Assembly (NCBI GenBank): GCA_035300505.1
Contig: DATGVJ010000418.1
Coordinates: 1-54,155, forward strand
DNA length: 54,155 bases
Reading direction: 5' to 3'
Origin: VAZQ01 sp035300505
Lineage (GTDB): Bacteria; Pseudomonadota; Alphaproteobacteria; Rhizobiales; Xanthobacteraceae
The notes below the pieces were generated by a model. The model saw only the letters and a program-made list of their open reading frames with translations. It was not told the DNA's origin and ran no database searches. Of this stretch, positions 41,490 to 50,024 are shown in pieces. The position numbers and the translations under genes were made by a program. Each line of letters opens with the position of its first letter. Position 1 is the stretch's first letter.

Positions 41490-41942
41490 TCAGGTAAACC
41501 TGAGATTGGAGCCCGATTTTTCCGAAGCCGGCCCATATCGGTTTGCGATCGCCGACTTGGCCTCTGTCACAGCTTCGGCCAGGCGGTTTATCGCGATCGC
41601 GGCCGGGACGGCCGGTGTTTTGCCGATGCGCTCGAGAGCTGCCGCGGCATCCGCCACTTTCCAGGCGCCGACACCCCGCGCCGAGCCCATCAGGGTATGC
41701 GAAAGCCCGACAACGACACCCGGTGACTGGTCGATCATTCGCCCGAGCAGCATATCGGCCTGGCGCATGAACAATTCCAGGACTTCCCGCTCAAGGCGCT
41801 CGTCGCCGAGCGTCATGCGAGCCAAGTGTTTTGTGTCAATGACAGGTTCCACTGGAATCAACGGCGGCGAAGCCACGTGGCCGATCGTCACTGGCAGCAC
41901 GGCTGGGAATGGCCGATCTGCGGTATCTACCGGATGATTCAT
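41490..41942 (-). CDS. Hpt (histidine phosphotransfer) domain protein
   Basis: A 150-residue protein starting at MNHPVDTADRP (41942; GGGGAGG upstream). The Hpt four-helix bundle appears from about residue 45: MTLGDERLEREVLELFMRQA, then the phospho-histidine in LSHTLMGSARGVGAWKVADA, with the canonical HxLKGS motif modified to HTLMGS (Met in place of Lys). The first ~45 residues are Pro-rich and probably disordered. Hpt proteins relay phosphate between hybrid kinases and response regulators; CckA, in this same window, is a hybrid kinase whose known partner is ChpT (a different fold), so which kinase feeds this protein is unknown. Neighbours are the ferredoxin (upstream of the 3' end) and the GPR-like gene. 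Confidence 0.78.
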   Translation of the reverse strand: MNHPVDTADRPFPAVLPVTIGHVASPPLIPVEPVIDTKHLARMTLGDERLEREVLELFMRQADMLLGRMIDQSPGVVVGLSHTLMGSARGVGAWKVADAAAALERIGKTPAVPAAIAINRLAEAVTEAKSAIANRYGPASEKSGSNLRFT

Positions 41943-42106
41943 TTTGGCACCTCCCCAGGGGCCCAATTATTCCAAGACACCTTGGCATGACGGCGACAAA
42001 ACGGGGCAAATTTTAGCTGAAATCATGCGTCAGACGCCGCATTACTTGCGGCGTTGGTTAACGTCCGGCATCAAAATCCATTCAATTGTCTGCATGCGTC
42101 AGGAGG

Positions 42107-42340
42107 TCAAAGCCCCTGGGCGATCATTTTCAGGATTTCAGCCGACTGACGGTTCATTTCGGCGGTCTTGGTGCCAAGCGACTGGCCTTCGGCAAATATG
42201 GCCCTGGAAACCGCTTCATCCAGCAGTTCCCGGACCGCCTCCTCCTGGGTGATCAGGCCCTTTTTGATGAGGATCCGAAAGGCTACGACGGCGGCGCTCA
42301 ACGACGCCATCGCATAGGCACCTTCTTGATAGACTTTCAT
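42107..42340 (-). CDS. Small alpha-helical protein of unknown function
   Basis: About 77 residues from ATG 42340 (GGGAAAG 9 bases upstream), or 99 residues from 42406. The sequence MKVYQEGAYAMASLSAAVVA, FRILIKKGLITQEEAVRELL and a C-terminal KTAEMNRQSAEILKMIAQG is helical with one hydrophobic face; no membrane segment is strong. Possibly a conserved rhizobial small protein. The Hpt gene follows downstream on the same strand after ~160 bases. Function unknown. Confidence 0.6.
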   Translation of the reverse strand: MKVYQEGAYAMASLSAAVVAFRILIKKGLITQEEAVRELLDEAVSRAIFAEGQSLGTKTAEMNRQSAEILKMIAQGL

Positions 42341-42914
42341 TGCGCGACTTTCCCGACGGAAAAAGACGTGTGCGGCGAGTTTGGAATCCTGGTCGTTTGG
42401 CGGCATACCGATGGTCTTAATTTACCTCAAGGCCTCGCGCTGGACCGTCACAGACCCAAAGCGTCCATATTATGGCGTTCCCGGCAAAATCGTGGCTCCA
42501 GCCGAAGGACGATTTTTCGCCCAAACGGGGCGTCATTTGGCATGGCGCCTGCCGGGGCTGTGAATAGTGTGGATAACTTCAAGGCCATTCGCCCTTGGAC
42601 GGCCGCACGGCAGCCGCAATATAGCTGGAAAATCCGCTAGTTGCGGAAGCAAAAACAGCTGTCACGTTCACCGCAAGCCGGATTATATATGGTTACTCAA
42701 TCCTTAACGATGATCAAAGAATCCTTACCCAATTGTTTCCATCATCGGCCCAAGAGGTTAGGATGTCGAGATGGCTGCCGTATGGGTTCGAGGCACAATT
42801 TAGGGCCGGCGGCCGGGGCGGATCCGGAGGGGATCTCGAGATCAACGCGCTCGTGGCGTGGCCGCAGTATCGGCCGCGACCGTAGTACAGCGTAACAACG
42901 AGGCGACGACCGAT
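42341..42914 (+). promoter_or_regulatory. Upstream region of the GPR-like gene with a near-consensus CtrA box
   Basis: About 570 bases without a gene. TTACTCAATCCTTAAC at 42693-42708 matches the CtrA site TTAA-N7-TTAAC except at one position (TTAC for the first TTAA). It lies 207 bases before the GPR-like start. A direct repeat AATCCTTAAC/AATCCTTACC (42700-42709, 42720-42729) gives the same word twice. The cell-cycle context makes CtrA control plausible, but one mismatch leaves this uncertain. Confidence 0.45.
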
Positions 42915-45900
42915 ATGGCTAACACCCCGAAGAAGATGAAGGACCCGACAGAAGCGGCACTGTCGGCAATCCAAGATGCACTTCATATCCGGGAAGAAGA
43001 AACGCCAGCCTCGGGACAGGGCTCATCATCAACCGGATTTGGCGACCCCGAACCGGCGGAGGAGTCCTGGCTTGGTTTGCGTTCCAGGTCGTCCAACAAA
43101 TCCGACATTTTCGATGATGATCTTCGGCGGGGTGACGACTCTGCCTCGCTGCGTCGTCACCCCGCCAATGACGATCGCGAATCGATTGGAACCATCCTGC
43201 GCTCGATCCAGAGCCGCCCGCCGAAGACATCGTTCATTCTCGCCAGTATCTTTGCGGGCGTGTGGGTGGTCGGCGGCATCGGCTTTGGTTTACTTTACGT
43301 TTCCGACTTGCAGGCAGCGCTGGGTCCAACCGGATTGACCGCGCCAATTCTCGCCGTGCTGGGCGCCATTTATATGGCACCGGTTGTGTTTTTCTATGTC
43401 CTGGCACACATGGCTTGGCGTTCGCAGGAAATGCGAATGATCGCCCAGTCGATGGCGGAAGTGGCCATGCGTCTCGGAGAGCCCGAAACGGCGGCGCGGG
43501 AATCGATCGTGACCGTCGGCCAGGCCATACGGCGCGAAGTCGCCGCCATGGGAGATGGCGTTGAGCGCGCGCTGGCGCGTGCCGCGGAACTCGAAACGCT
43601 CGTTGCCAACGAAGTTTCCGCACTCGAACATGCTTATAACGACAATGAAGTGCGGATTCGGGCTCTGTTGCAGGATCTCGGGAGTCAGCGCGACACGCTG
43701 GTTGGCCAGGCCGACCAGGTGCGAGACGCCATCAACGGCGTCCATCTCGACCTCACTCACGACATTTCACAAATCAGCGACCTGGTCGCCGAACAGGTCA
43801 ACGAAGCGGCGCGGCGGATCACGCATACTCTTGCAGAAAAAGGCGAGCACATCACGCGCGCATTGGCCCACGCCGGCGACACCATGATCGAGCAGCTCGG
43901 CGAACGCGGCGGCGATCTCCTCGAACGGTTGGAAGCGACCGGCGCGACGACCGCGGACGCAATTGCGCAGGCCTCCGACCGCCTCACCGCGACATTGAAC
44001 TTCAAGACCGACCACATTGGCGACGAATTCACGGAAATCGCCGCCAACCTTCAGCACATGATGTCGGTACGCCTTGACCGCGTGGCGGACGGGTTTTCGC
44101 AGAAATCGGCCGCCATTCTCGACATGATGACGGGCCGCACGCAGCAGCTCACCGAACTTGTCGTCGATACCGGCAATCATCTTGCCGACGCCATCTCCAA
44201 TCGCGTCGAAGAGGTCAATACGTCGCTCAAGACCACCGGCGATTCGCTGGTGCTCGATCTCAGCCTGCGTGGCGGCGACGTGGTCAACAAGCTCGAACAG
44301 ACCGGCGCCCGCATTACCGACACCATCATCCAGCGCGGCAGCAAGGTCAGCGACACGTTTCGCGAAAGCGCCGAACAGCTCGCCGAAGTCATCGGCACCC
44401 GTGGCGACGCAATCCGGGAAATGCTCGCAACCCGCTTGCAGTCGTTCGAAGACATGTTCAATCACGGCGGTTCGGAACTTGCCGAACGCATCGCGCGCGA
44501 CTCCACGACGCTGGGCAATCTCATTACCCGCCACCTCGGCGAATTCGACCGCACCGTGAAAACATACGGCGGTGAAATGGTGGAGCGGCTGGGCGAACGC
44601 ACGAGTGAAGTTGCGAACTCCATGCGGTCTTACCTGGAGAACTTCGACACCCGTGTCAGCACCAAGACTGCGGAAGTCGCGACCACCATCGACCAGCAAT
44701 TTGTCCGCTTCCAGGACGCCCTTGATGGCCGCGCCCAGACGCTGCACGACTCACTCGGCACGCGGATCATGGAAATCGCCAAGACCATGGCGGAAGGCGG
44801 CAAGGACGTCGTCGGACAGCTCGATAAGCGCATCAGCGACGTCACAGCGGTCATCAACGTGCGCGGTGCAAAGCTGGTGGACACGCTTGGGGCCAAAATC
44901 GAAGACATCGACAAGGCACTCGCCAACCGCGCCATGGAAGTCGCCAACAACCTCGATACCCGCATCGGCCGTTTCGAAGAACTGCTCTTGGGTCGCGCCG
45001 AAGCCGTCACCAAGGAAATCGAGACGCGCAGCAAGGCTGCCGCGGATATGCTCGTCCAGCGCGTCGAATATATGACCACGTCCATCAAGACCCGCACCGG
45101 AGAGGCTGAACATTCGATCACCGAACTTGCCGCCACGACCACGGAAGTCATCGGTACGCGTCTCGAACAGTTGCACAATGCGATCAAGACCAGTTCGACG
45201 GAAGTCGAGCGATCCATCAGCGGGCTGGCGACGTCGACCACGACCGTGATCAATGCCCGCCTGGAGCAGCTGAGCCAAGCCATCAAAAGCAATTCGGGCG
45301 AAGCCGAGCGCTCTTTGGCGCAACTTGCCTCAACCACGACGACAGCTATCCGAACGAGCGCGCAGGATGCCGAACGCAGCCTCGCCGGAATGTCGACGGG
45401 GGTCAGCAACGTGCTCAAGCAAAACGCCACCGACGTCGAGCGCACCCTGCTTGGGGTCAGCGCCGAGGTGGCGCGTAGTTTCGTCGGCAAGTCTGAAGAA
45501 ATAACCACGGCCGTCAGCACCCGCGCGGCCGAGATGAACCGCCTGCTCGATGAGAAATCGAGCACGCTCCTGGTCGCATTGTCGGACAAGAGCCGGGAAT
45601 TCACGAACGAGCTCAGCCGCATAACCGATCACGCCGTCAAGGCCATTGATGCGAAGGGCTTCGCCTTCACGTCGACGATGATGGACAACAGCGAGCAGAT
45701 CGCGCGCCTCATCAATGAGGCAAGCGAAATCGCGACCACGACGCTCGCTCGTTCATACAAGGAAATCCAGTCGGGAACTCAGGCCGCAACCGAGCACACC
45801 ACGACGGCTGTTACTCGCGCAATCAAGGAATTGCAGGAGGCTTCCGATATCGCCACCAAGGGCGCGGCCTCGACCGTAACCCGCACGTTGCACGACTTGC

Positions 45901-47552
45901 AGGAACAAACCCATTCCGCGGTCGAGACCTCCAGGCAGACGGCCGCAACGGCCGTGCAGGAAATGCTGGAGACTCACGGCATGCTGCGCTCCGACACGAC
46001 CGCCCTGTTTGAGCGCCTGCGCGAAGCAAACATCCTGCTGCAGGAAGTGCTAAGCGGTGCGCATGACAATTTGGGCGAGATCGAGGGCACGCTGGTCACG
46101 CGCGTGGCCGACTTCGTCGCCGCCATGAACAACGTCGCCGAAAAAACCGGGAACGCCAATACCGAGCTGGAACGCCACATCGGGGCCTTCCAGAATGCCG
46201 GCGGCAAGATGGCGACTGACCTCTCACAGCTCGCGGTTCAATTCGACACCCATGGCCGGTCGTTGGCCGAGGCCGTGTCGCTGATCGACCGCAGCAATCG
46301 CCGCACGGAGGGGTCGCTCAGCGAACGCACCGAATCCCTCAACGGCCTGATCGCCGCGCTCGACAGCAAAGCCAACGATCTCGAACATCGCTTGACGCGG
46401 TTCTCGGGGCTGCTCGATCAATCGCTTGAAGGCGCCTCCGAACGCGCCCGCGAAGTGGCACGGATGATTGCCGATTCGACCAGCGAGGGCGCACGCGCCA
46501 TCTCTGAAAATTTCGAAACCGTCCGCCAGGTCGCCGACGAGCAGCACAAGCGTACGAGCGACTCCATGCGGCACATATTCGAACAATCCACCGGCGACGC
46601 CCACGCCATGTTCGATCAGGCCGCCGAACGTTTCGCCGAAGTGGTCGATGGCATCAAGCGGATGACCGCGGAGATGCAACACGAACTCGAAACCACGCGT
46701 GGCGAACTGCGCAAGGGCATCCTCGAGTTGCCGCAGGAAACAGCCGATAGTGCCGCGCAGATGCGCCGCGTGATCGTCGACCAGATCGAGGCGCTGGCTG
46801 AACTCAATCGTATTGTCGCGCGTCATGGCCGCACCCTCGATACGGTGGAGCCGGGGGGCCGCCGCGCCGAACCGATCGAAACGGTCGCGCCTCGGCGCGA
46901 GCCCGTCATGGCGGTAAGCAGCCCCACGCGTGTAGAGCCGCCGCGCGGCCGAACTGACATCGGCGGCATGGGCCCGCCTCCGACACCCCCGCCTCCGACA
47001 CGGCGTGCCGAGTCGCCTTCGCTCAGCCCAGGCAACGGCAACCTCGCCACCCCGGGCAATAATGGGCGTGGCGCCTGGCTTTCGGACCTGCTCACGCGTG
47101 CCTCGCAAGACGGCGAATCGCCGATCCGGGACCCGTCGGTGCGTGAACCGCCGTCACGGGAATCGCTGCGCGAGCCGCCACCGGAAACGCCGCGGGGCGA
47201 ACGGCACACGATGGATTCGCTTGATTCCATTGCGGTCGACATCGCCCGCATGATCGACCATGAAGCTGCCGGCGAATTGTGGGACCGCTACAAACGCGGC
47301 GAACGCAACGTGTTCACGCGCAAGCTTTACACGATGCAGGGCCAGCGTGCATTTGACGAGATTCGCCGCAAATACCGTAGCGACCGGGAATTCATGCAGA
47401 CGGTTGATCGCTATGTCGCCGAATTCGAACGATTGCTGGACGAGGTGTCACGTGACGACCGCGGCCAAGTCATGGCCCGCACTTACCTCACCTCCGAGAC
47501 CGGCAAGGTCTACACCATGCTGGCTCACGCCGCCGGACGGTTCGATCAGTAG
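42915..47552 (+). CDS. Giant coiled-coil polar-growth protein (GPR/RgsE-like)
   Basis: A ~1545-residue protein. Two membrane helices lie at ~104-129 (SFILASIFAGVWVVGGIGFG) and ~142-166 (LTAPILAVLGAIYMAPVVFF). From ~190 to ~1330 it is an almost unbroken amphipathic helix with apolipoprotein A1/E-like repeats; one ~36-residue unit recurs (VERSISGLATSTTTVINARL, AERSLAQLASTTTTAIRTSA). Residues ~1335-1430 are proline-rich, and the end (1432-1545) is a conserved globular domain (DSIAVDIARMIDHEAAGELW, LYTMQGQRAFDEIRRKYRSD, YLTSETGKVYTMLAHAAGRF). This plan matches the growth pole ring protein GPR of Agrobacterium and RgsE of Sinorhizobium, which form a ring at the growing pole and support unipolar elongation. 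The ATG at 42915 is chosen; a GTG-type start at 42858 would add ~19 residues. Confidence 0.85.
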   Translation: MANTPKKMKDPTEAALSAIQDALHIREEETPASGQGSSSTGFGDPEPAEESWLGLRSRSSNKSDIFDDDLRRGDDSASLRRHPANDDRESIGTILRSIQSRPPKTSFILASIFAGVWVVGGIGFGLLYVSDLQAALGPTGLTAPILAVLGAIYMAPVVFFYVLAHMAWRSQEMRMIAQSMAEVAMRLGEPETAARESIVTVGQAIRREVAAMGDGVERALARAAELETLVANEVSALEHAYNDNEVRIRALLQDLGSQRDTLVGQADQVRDAINGVHLDLTHDISQISDLVAEQVNEAARRITHTLAEKGEHITRALAHAGDTMIEQLGERGGDLLERLEATGATTADAIAQASDRLTATLNFKTDHIGDEFTEIAANLQHMMSVRLDRVADGFSQKSAAILDMMTGRTQQLTELVVDTGNHLADAISNRVEEVNTSLKTTGDSLVLDLSLRGGDVVNKLEQTGARITDTIIQRGSKVSDTFRESAEQLAEVIGTRGDAIREMLATRLQSFEDMFNHGGSELAERIARDSTTLGNLITRHLGEFDRTVKTYGGEMVERLGERTSEVANSMRSYLENFDTRVSTKTAEVATTIDQQFVRFQDALDGRAQTLHDSLGTRIMEIAKTMAEGGKDVVGQLDKRISDVTAVINVRGAKLVDTLGAKIEDIDKALANRAMEVANNLDTRIGRFEELLLGRAEAVTKEIETRSKAAADMLVQRVEYMTTSIKTRTGEAEHSITELAATTTEVIGTRLEQLHNAIKTSSTEVERSISGLATSTTTVINARLEQLSQAIKSNSGEAERSLAQLASTTTTAIRTSAQDAERSLAGMSTGVSNVLKQNATDVERTLLGVSAEVARSFVGKSEEITTAVSTRAAEMNRLLDEKSSTLLVALSDKSREFTNELSRITDHAVKAIDAKGFAFTSTMMDNSEQIARLINEASEIATTTLARSYKEIQSGTQAATEHTTTAVTRAIKELQEASDIATKGAASTVTRTLHDLQEQTHSAVETSRQTAATAVQEMLETHGMLRSDTTALFERLREANILLQEVLSGAHDNLGEIEGTLVTRVADFVAAMNNVAEKTGNANTELERHIGAFQNAGGKMATDLSQLAVQFDTHGRSLAEAVSLIDRSNRRTEGSLSERTESLNGLIAALDSKANDLEHRLTRFSGLLDQSLEGASERAREVARMIADSTSEGARAISENFETVRQVADEQHKRTSDSMRHIFEQSTGDAHAMFDQAAERFAEVVDGIKRMTAEMQHELETTRGELRKGILELPQETADSAAQMRRVIVDQIEALAELNRIVARHGRTLDTVEPGGRRAEPIETVAPRREPVMAVSSPTRVEPPRGRTDIGGMGPPPTPPPPTRRAESPSLSPGNGNLATPGNNGRGAWLSDLLTRASQDGESPIRDPSVREPPSRESLREPPPETPRGERHTMDSLDSIAVDIARMIDHEAAGELWDRYKRGERNVFTRKLYTMQGQRAFDEIRRKYRSDREFMQTVDRYVAEFERLLDEVSRDDRGQVMARTYLTSETGKVYTMLAHAAGRFDQ

Positions 47553-47686
47553 GATGGGTAGAGGCAAGGCGCGCTCTTACTTGCGCGCCTTGCCGAAACC
47601 CATCACCGAACCCACGCAATGAGGTTGATGGGTTTCGCAAAAAAAGCGCGTTCAAGACGCGCTTTTTTCATGCTCTACCCATCCTA
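47550..47686. repeat. Nested-hairpin palindromic element overlapping the GPR stop codon
   Basis: A 137-base element with perfect 14-base terminal inverted repeats (TAGGATGGGTAGAG at 47550-47563 and its complement at 47673-47686). Its first three bases are the TAG stop of the GPR-like gene. Inside are three hairpins in a row: a 12-base stem (47563-47574/47583-47594), an 11-base stem (47595-47605/47626-47636) and an 11-base A/T-ended stem (47640-47650/47658-47668). The last behaves as a terminator in both directions. Confidence 0.9.
47640..47668. terminator. Bidirectional intrinsic terminator inside the element
   Basis: AAAAAAGCGCG / CGCGCTTTTTT forms an 11-base stem with a 7-base loop, with the T tract on both strands. 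It would end transcription of the GPR-like gene. Confidence 0.82.
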
Positions 47687-47896
47687 CGCGCTTGTAGCCT
47701 GCATCGAGCGCCGGCCCGCCAACGCATCCCCATTCCCTAACTTTCCGCATCCCACACGAACGCGACACTCCGGCGATGGCGCAAATTATGATATCCTTCC
47801 GGCATGCCGCCCGAGCGGGGTGTTGCCGCCGGGAAGGGTGTTGCCGCCCGGGAGGGTGGTTGCCCTGCCAATGAGCCGTAAGCAGAGGACTTTACG
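47687..47896. other. Gap before the oxygenase gene with a 19-bp tandem repeat
   Basis: Three copies of an 18-19 base unit on TGCCGCC-GGGTGT (47805-47823, 47824-47841, 47842-47860) lie 37-92 bases before the next start codon. No gene seen here. Confidence 0.65.
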
Positions 47897-48919
47897 ATGG
47901 TTCAAGCTTCTTCATCGGCCGTAAACCGTGTGCCATCGGATGAAGACACCTATTTGATGGACCATCCCGACTCCAGGGAGGAGATCCCGATTTTAAACAT
48001 CGCCCCGGCGCTGTCCGGCAGTGCAGAAGGACTTGCGATCGTTGCAAGGGAGCTCCGTCAGATCACCGAAACGGTCGGATTCTTCTATTTGAGGGGACAC
48101 CGCATCTCTGCGGATCTCGTTGATCGGGTGTTCGCCCAGTCTCGCAGGTTTCATTCCTTGCCTCCCGAGGTGAAAGCGCAAGTCCCTCATCGATTCACAG
48201 ACAGCTTTCAAAGCGGCTATGTGGGACCCGCGACACCGCGTTCCAAATCAGCCAAGGTCGACATTATCAAGGATGCCAGACCAAACTTGCTCGCGAAGTT
48301 CCTTGTGACCCGCGAGTTGCCTCCGTCCGCCCCCCATTACAAAGCAATTAACGTCTGGCCTGAAAATCTTCCGGGGTTTCGTGAAACTGTCGACGAGTAC
48401 CATGCCGCCATTGAGAAGCTCGCGCGGAGCTTCCTCCCGATCTGGGCCACGTCCCTGAGTATGCCCATCGACTTTTTTGAGCGGTTTTTCAAAGAACCGC
48501 ACTTGACGTTGTCGCTTCTGAATTACCCGTCGCAAAAGACGATCGGCGACCGGCAGTACGGGATCGCACCGCATACCGACAACAGCTTCATGACATTCCT
48601 GGCTCAGTCCAACGTGCCGGGTCTGGCGGTCCGGATGCCATCGGGTCATTGGCGCAATGTTGCAATCGTGCCCGGCACCTTTCTTGTAAACACGGGTAAC
48701 GTCATCATGCGGTGGACGAACGATCGTTACCTGTCCACGAAGCATCGTGTCATCAACACCGCAGATGTTGAACGCTATTCCATTCCTGTGTTCTTCGGGC
48801 CCAGCGGGGACGCCGTCATCGAATGCATTCCGACATGCCAATCGTCGCAGAGACCGGCTCGATATGAACCGATAACGTATCGGAAATTGCGGGAGTGGTA
48901 CTACGGTTTGCAGGATTGA
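47897..48919 (+). CDS. 2-oxoglutarate/Fe(II)-dependent oxygenase (isopenicillin N synthase-like)
   Basis: A 340-residue member of the IPNS/2OG-oxygenase family. The N-terminal DIOX_N region is EIPILNIAPALSGSAEGLAI with ETVGFFYLRGHRIS. The jelly-roll has the iron ligands in IAPHTDNSFMTFL (His ~225, Asp ~227) and STKHRVINT (His ~282), and the co-substrate-binding Arg in RYSIPVFFG (~292). ATG at 47897 with AGAGGAC upstream. Substrate unknown; it could hydroxylate an amino acid or small metabolite. The TctC gene starts 43 bases downstream and the epimerase after that, so the three may form an operon. Confidence 0.88.
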   Translation: MVQASSSAVNRVPSDEDTYLMDHPDSREEIPILNIAPALSGSAEGLAIVARELRQITETVGFFYLRGHRISADLVDRVFAQSRRFHSLPPEVKAQVPHRFTDSFQSGYVGPATPRSKSAKVDIIKDARPNLLAKFLVTRELPPSAPHYKAINVWPENLPGFRETVDEYHAAIEKLARSFLPIWATSLSMPIDFFERFFKEPHLTLSLLNYPSQKTIGDRQYGIAPHTDNSFMTFLAQSNVPGLAVRMPSGHWRNVAIVPGTFLVNTGNVIMRWTNDRYLSTKHRVINTADVERYSIPVFFGPSGDAVIECIPTCQSSQRPARYEPITYRKLREWYYGLQD

Positions 48920-48962
48920 TTTGGCTGACAAGCTTGGAGTGAGGCCGGTGGATCGAGATTGC

Positions 48963-50000
48963 ATGAACATCAGCCGCGCGAGTGTTCTCCTAATCATCGG
49001 AGGGCTTCTCGTTACGGCTCAAGCGAAAAGCGCCGAACAACCTCGCGCCTTCTACCAGGGCAAGACCTTGCAGATCGTCGTCGGCTTTGAAGCCGGCGGC
49101 GGATATGACGCGTATGCGCGCCTTATAGGCCGAACACTTTCCAAGCATATCCCCGGAAATCCGACCATCGTGGTTCAGAACAAGCCCGGCGCTGGAAGTC
49201 GCGTCGCCGCCAATTGGCTGTTCAATCTAGCCCCAAGAGACGGAACCGTAATCGGAAGTGTTGTCCAAAGTACTCCGATGGACCAGATTTTTCAGGAACT
49301 TGGCGTCATGTATGATGCCACTCGCTTTAATTGGATCGGGAACCCTATCGTCGACAACCTCGTGTCGATCACGTCCCGCCAGTCCGGGCTGCGATCCATG
49401 GACATGGTGCAAAGCAGAGGCGGGCTGATTTGTGGAAGTTCGGGAGCCGGCCCGACTGTCATGTTCGCAAATGCAATCGGGAAGCTCTTGTCGACCGACG
49501 TGCGCGTCGTTTCAGGCTATCCCGGCGTGACATCAATCACCTTGGCGATGCAACGCAATGAGGTGAACTGCAACGCCGGCCAGGCATGGTCCTCGATGAA
49601 GGCCACTATGTCCCAGCTCATGCGCGGTGGCCAACTCAACGTGCTTGTTCAATGGGGAACAGATTTGGATCCGGATATTTCTTCAGTTACGGGACATGAT
49701 GTACCATTGATTTTGAGCTATGCGCGATCTGACACGGATCGGCGCGCGCTGCGTCTGCTCGCTTCTACATCCCCACTCAGCCGGCCGCTTGTCGCTCCAC
49801 CCGGGTTACCGCCTGAGCGCATTGCGGTCTTACGGCAAGCCTTCGATAGAACGATGAGTGACCCTGCGTTTCTTGATGACGCGAAACGATCCGGCATGGA
49901 CGTAAAGCCGATATCCGGCGCTGCGATCCAGACATTGGTTGACAGCGTCGTTCAATCATCGCCGGAGGATATTGCAGCCGCCTTGCGACTTGCACAGTAG
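48963..50000 (+). CDS. TctC/Bug-type solute-binding protein
   Basis: A 345-residue periplasmic protein. ATG at 48963 with a signal peptide (LLIIGGLLVTAQAKSAEQPR) and the family motifs ILQIVVGFEAGGGYDA (as TLQIVVGFEAGGGYDAYARL), GNPTIVVQNKPGAGSRVAAN, and later VSGYPGVTSITLAMQRNEVN. The binding fold is complete. No TctAB membrane genes are near. It is close behind the 2OG oxygenase and 24 bases before the epimerase start, so its ligand may be related to their substrate, as an inference. Confidence 0.88.
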   Translation: MNISRASVLLIIGGLLVTAQAKSAEQPRAFYQGKTLQIVVGFEAGGGYDAYARLIGRTLSKHIPGNPTIVVQNKPGAGSRVAANWLFNLAPRDGTVIGSVVQSTPMDQIFQELGVMYDATRFNWIGNPIVDNLVSITSRQSGLRSMDMVQSRGGLICGSSGAGPTVMFANAIGKLLSTDVRVVSGYPGVTSITLAMQRNEVNCNAGQAWSSMKATMSQLMRGGQLNVLVQWGTDLDPDISSVTGHDVPLILSYARSDTDRRALRLLASTSPLSRPLVAPPGLPPERIAVLRQAFDRTMSDPAFLDDAKRSGMDVKPISGAAIQTLVDSVVQSSPEDIAAALRLAQ

Positions 50001-50024
50001 GCGGCATTGGTTACCGGGGCCGCA

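Noticed and set aside
42858..42914. Upstream GTG start for the GPR-like gene
   Set aside because: The added residues are not typical of the family and the ATG at 42915 gives a normal polar start.
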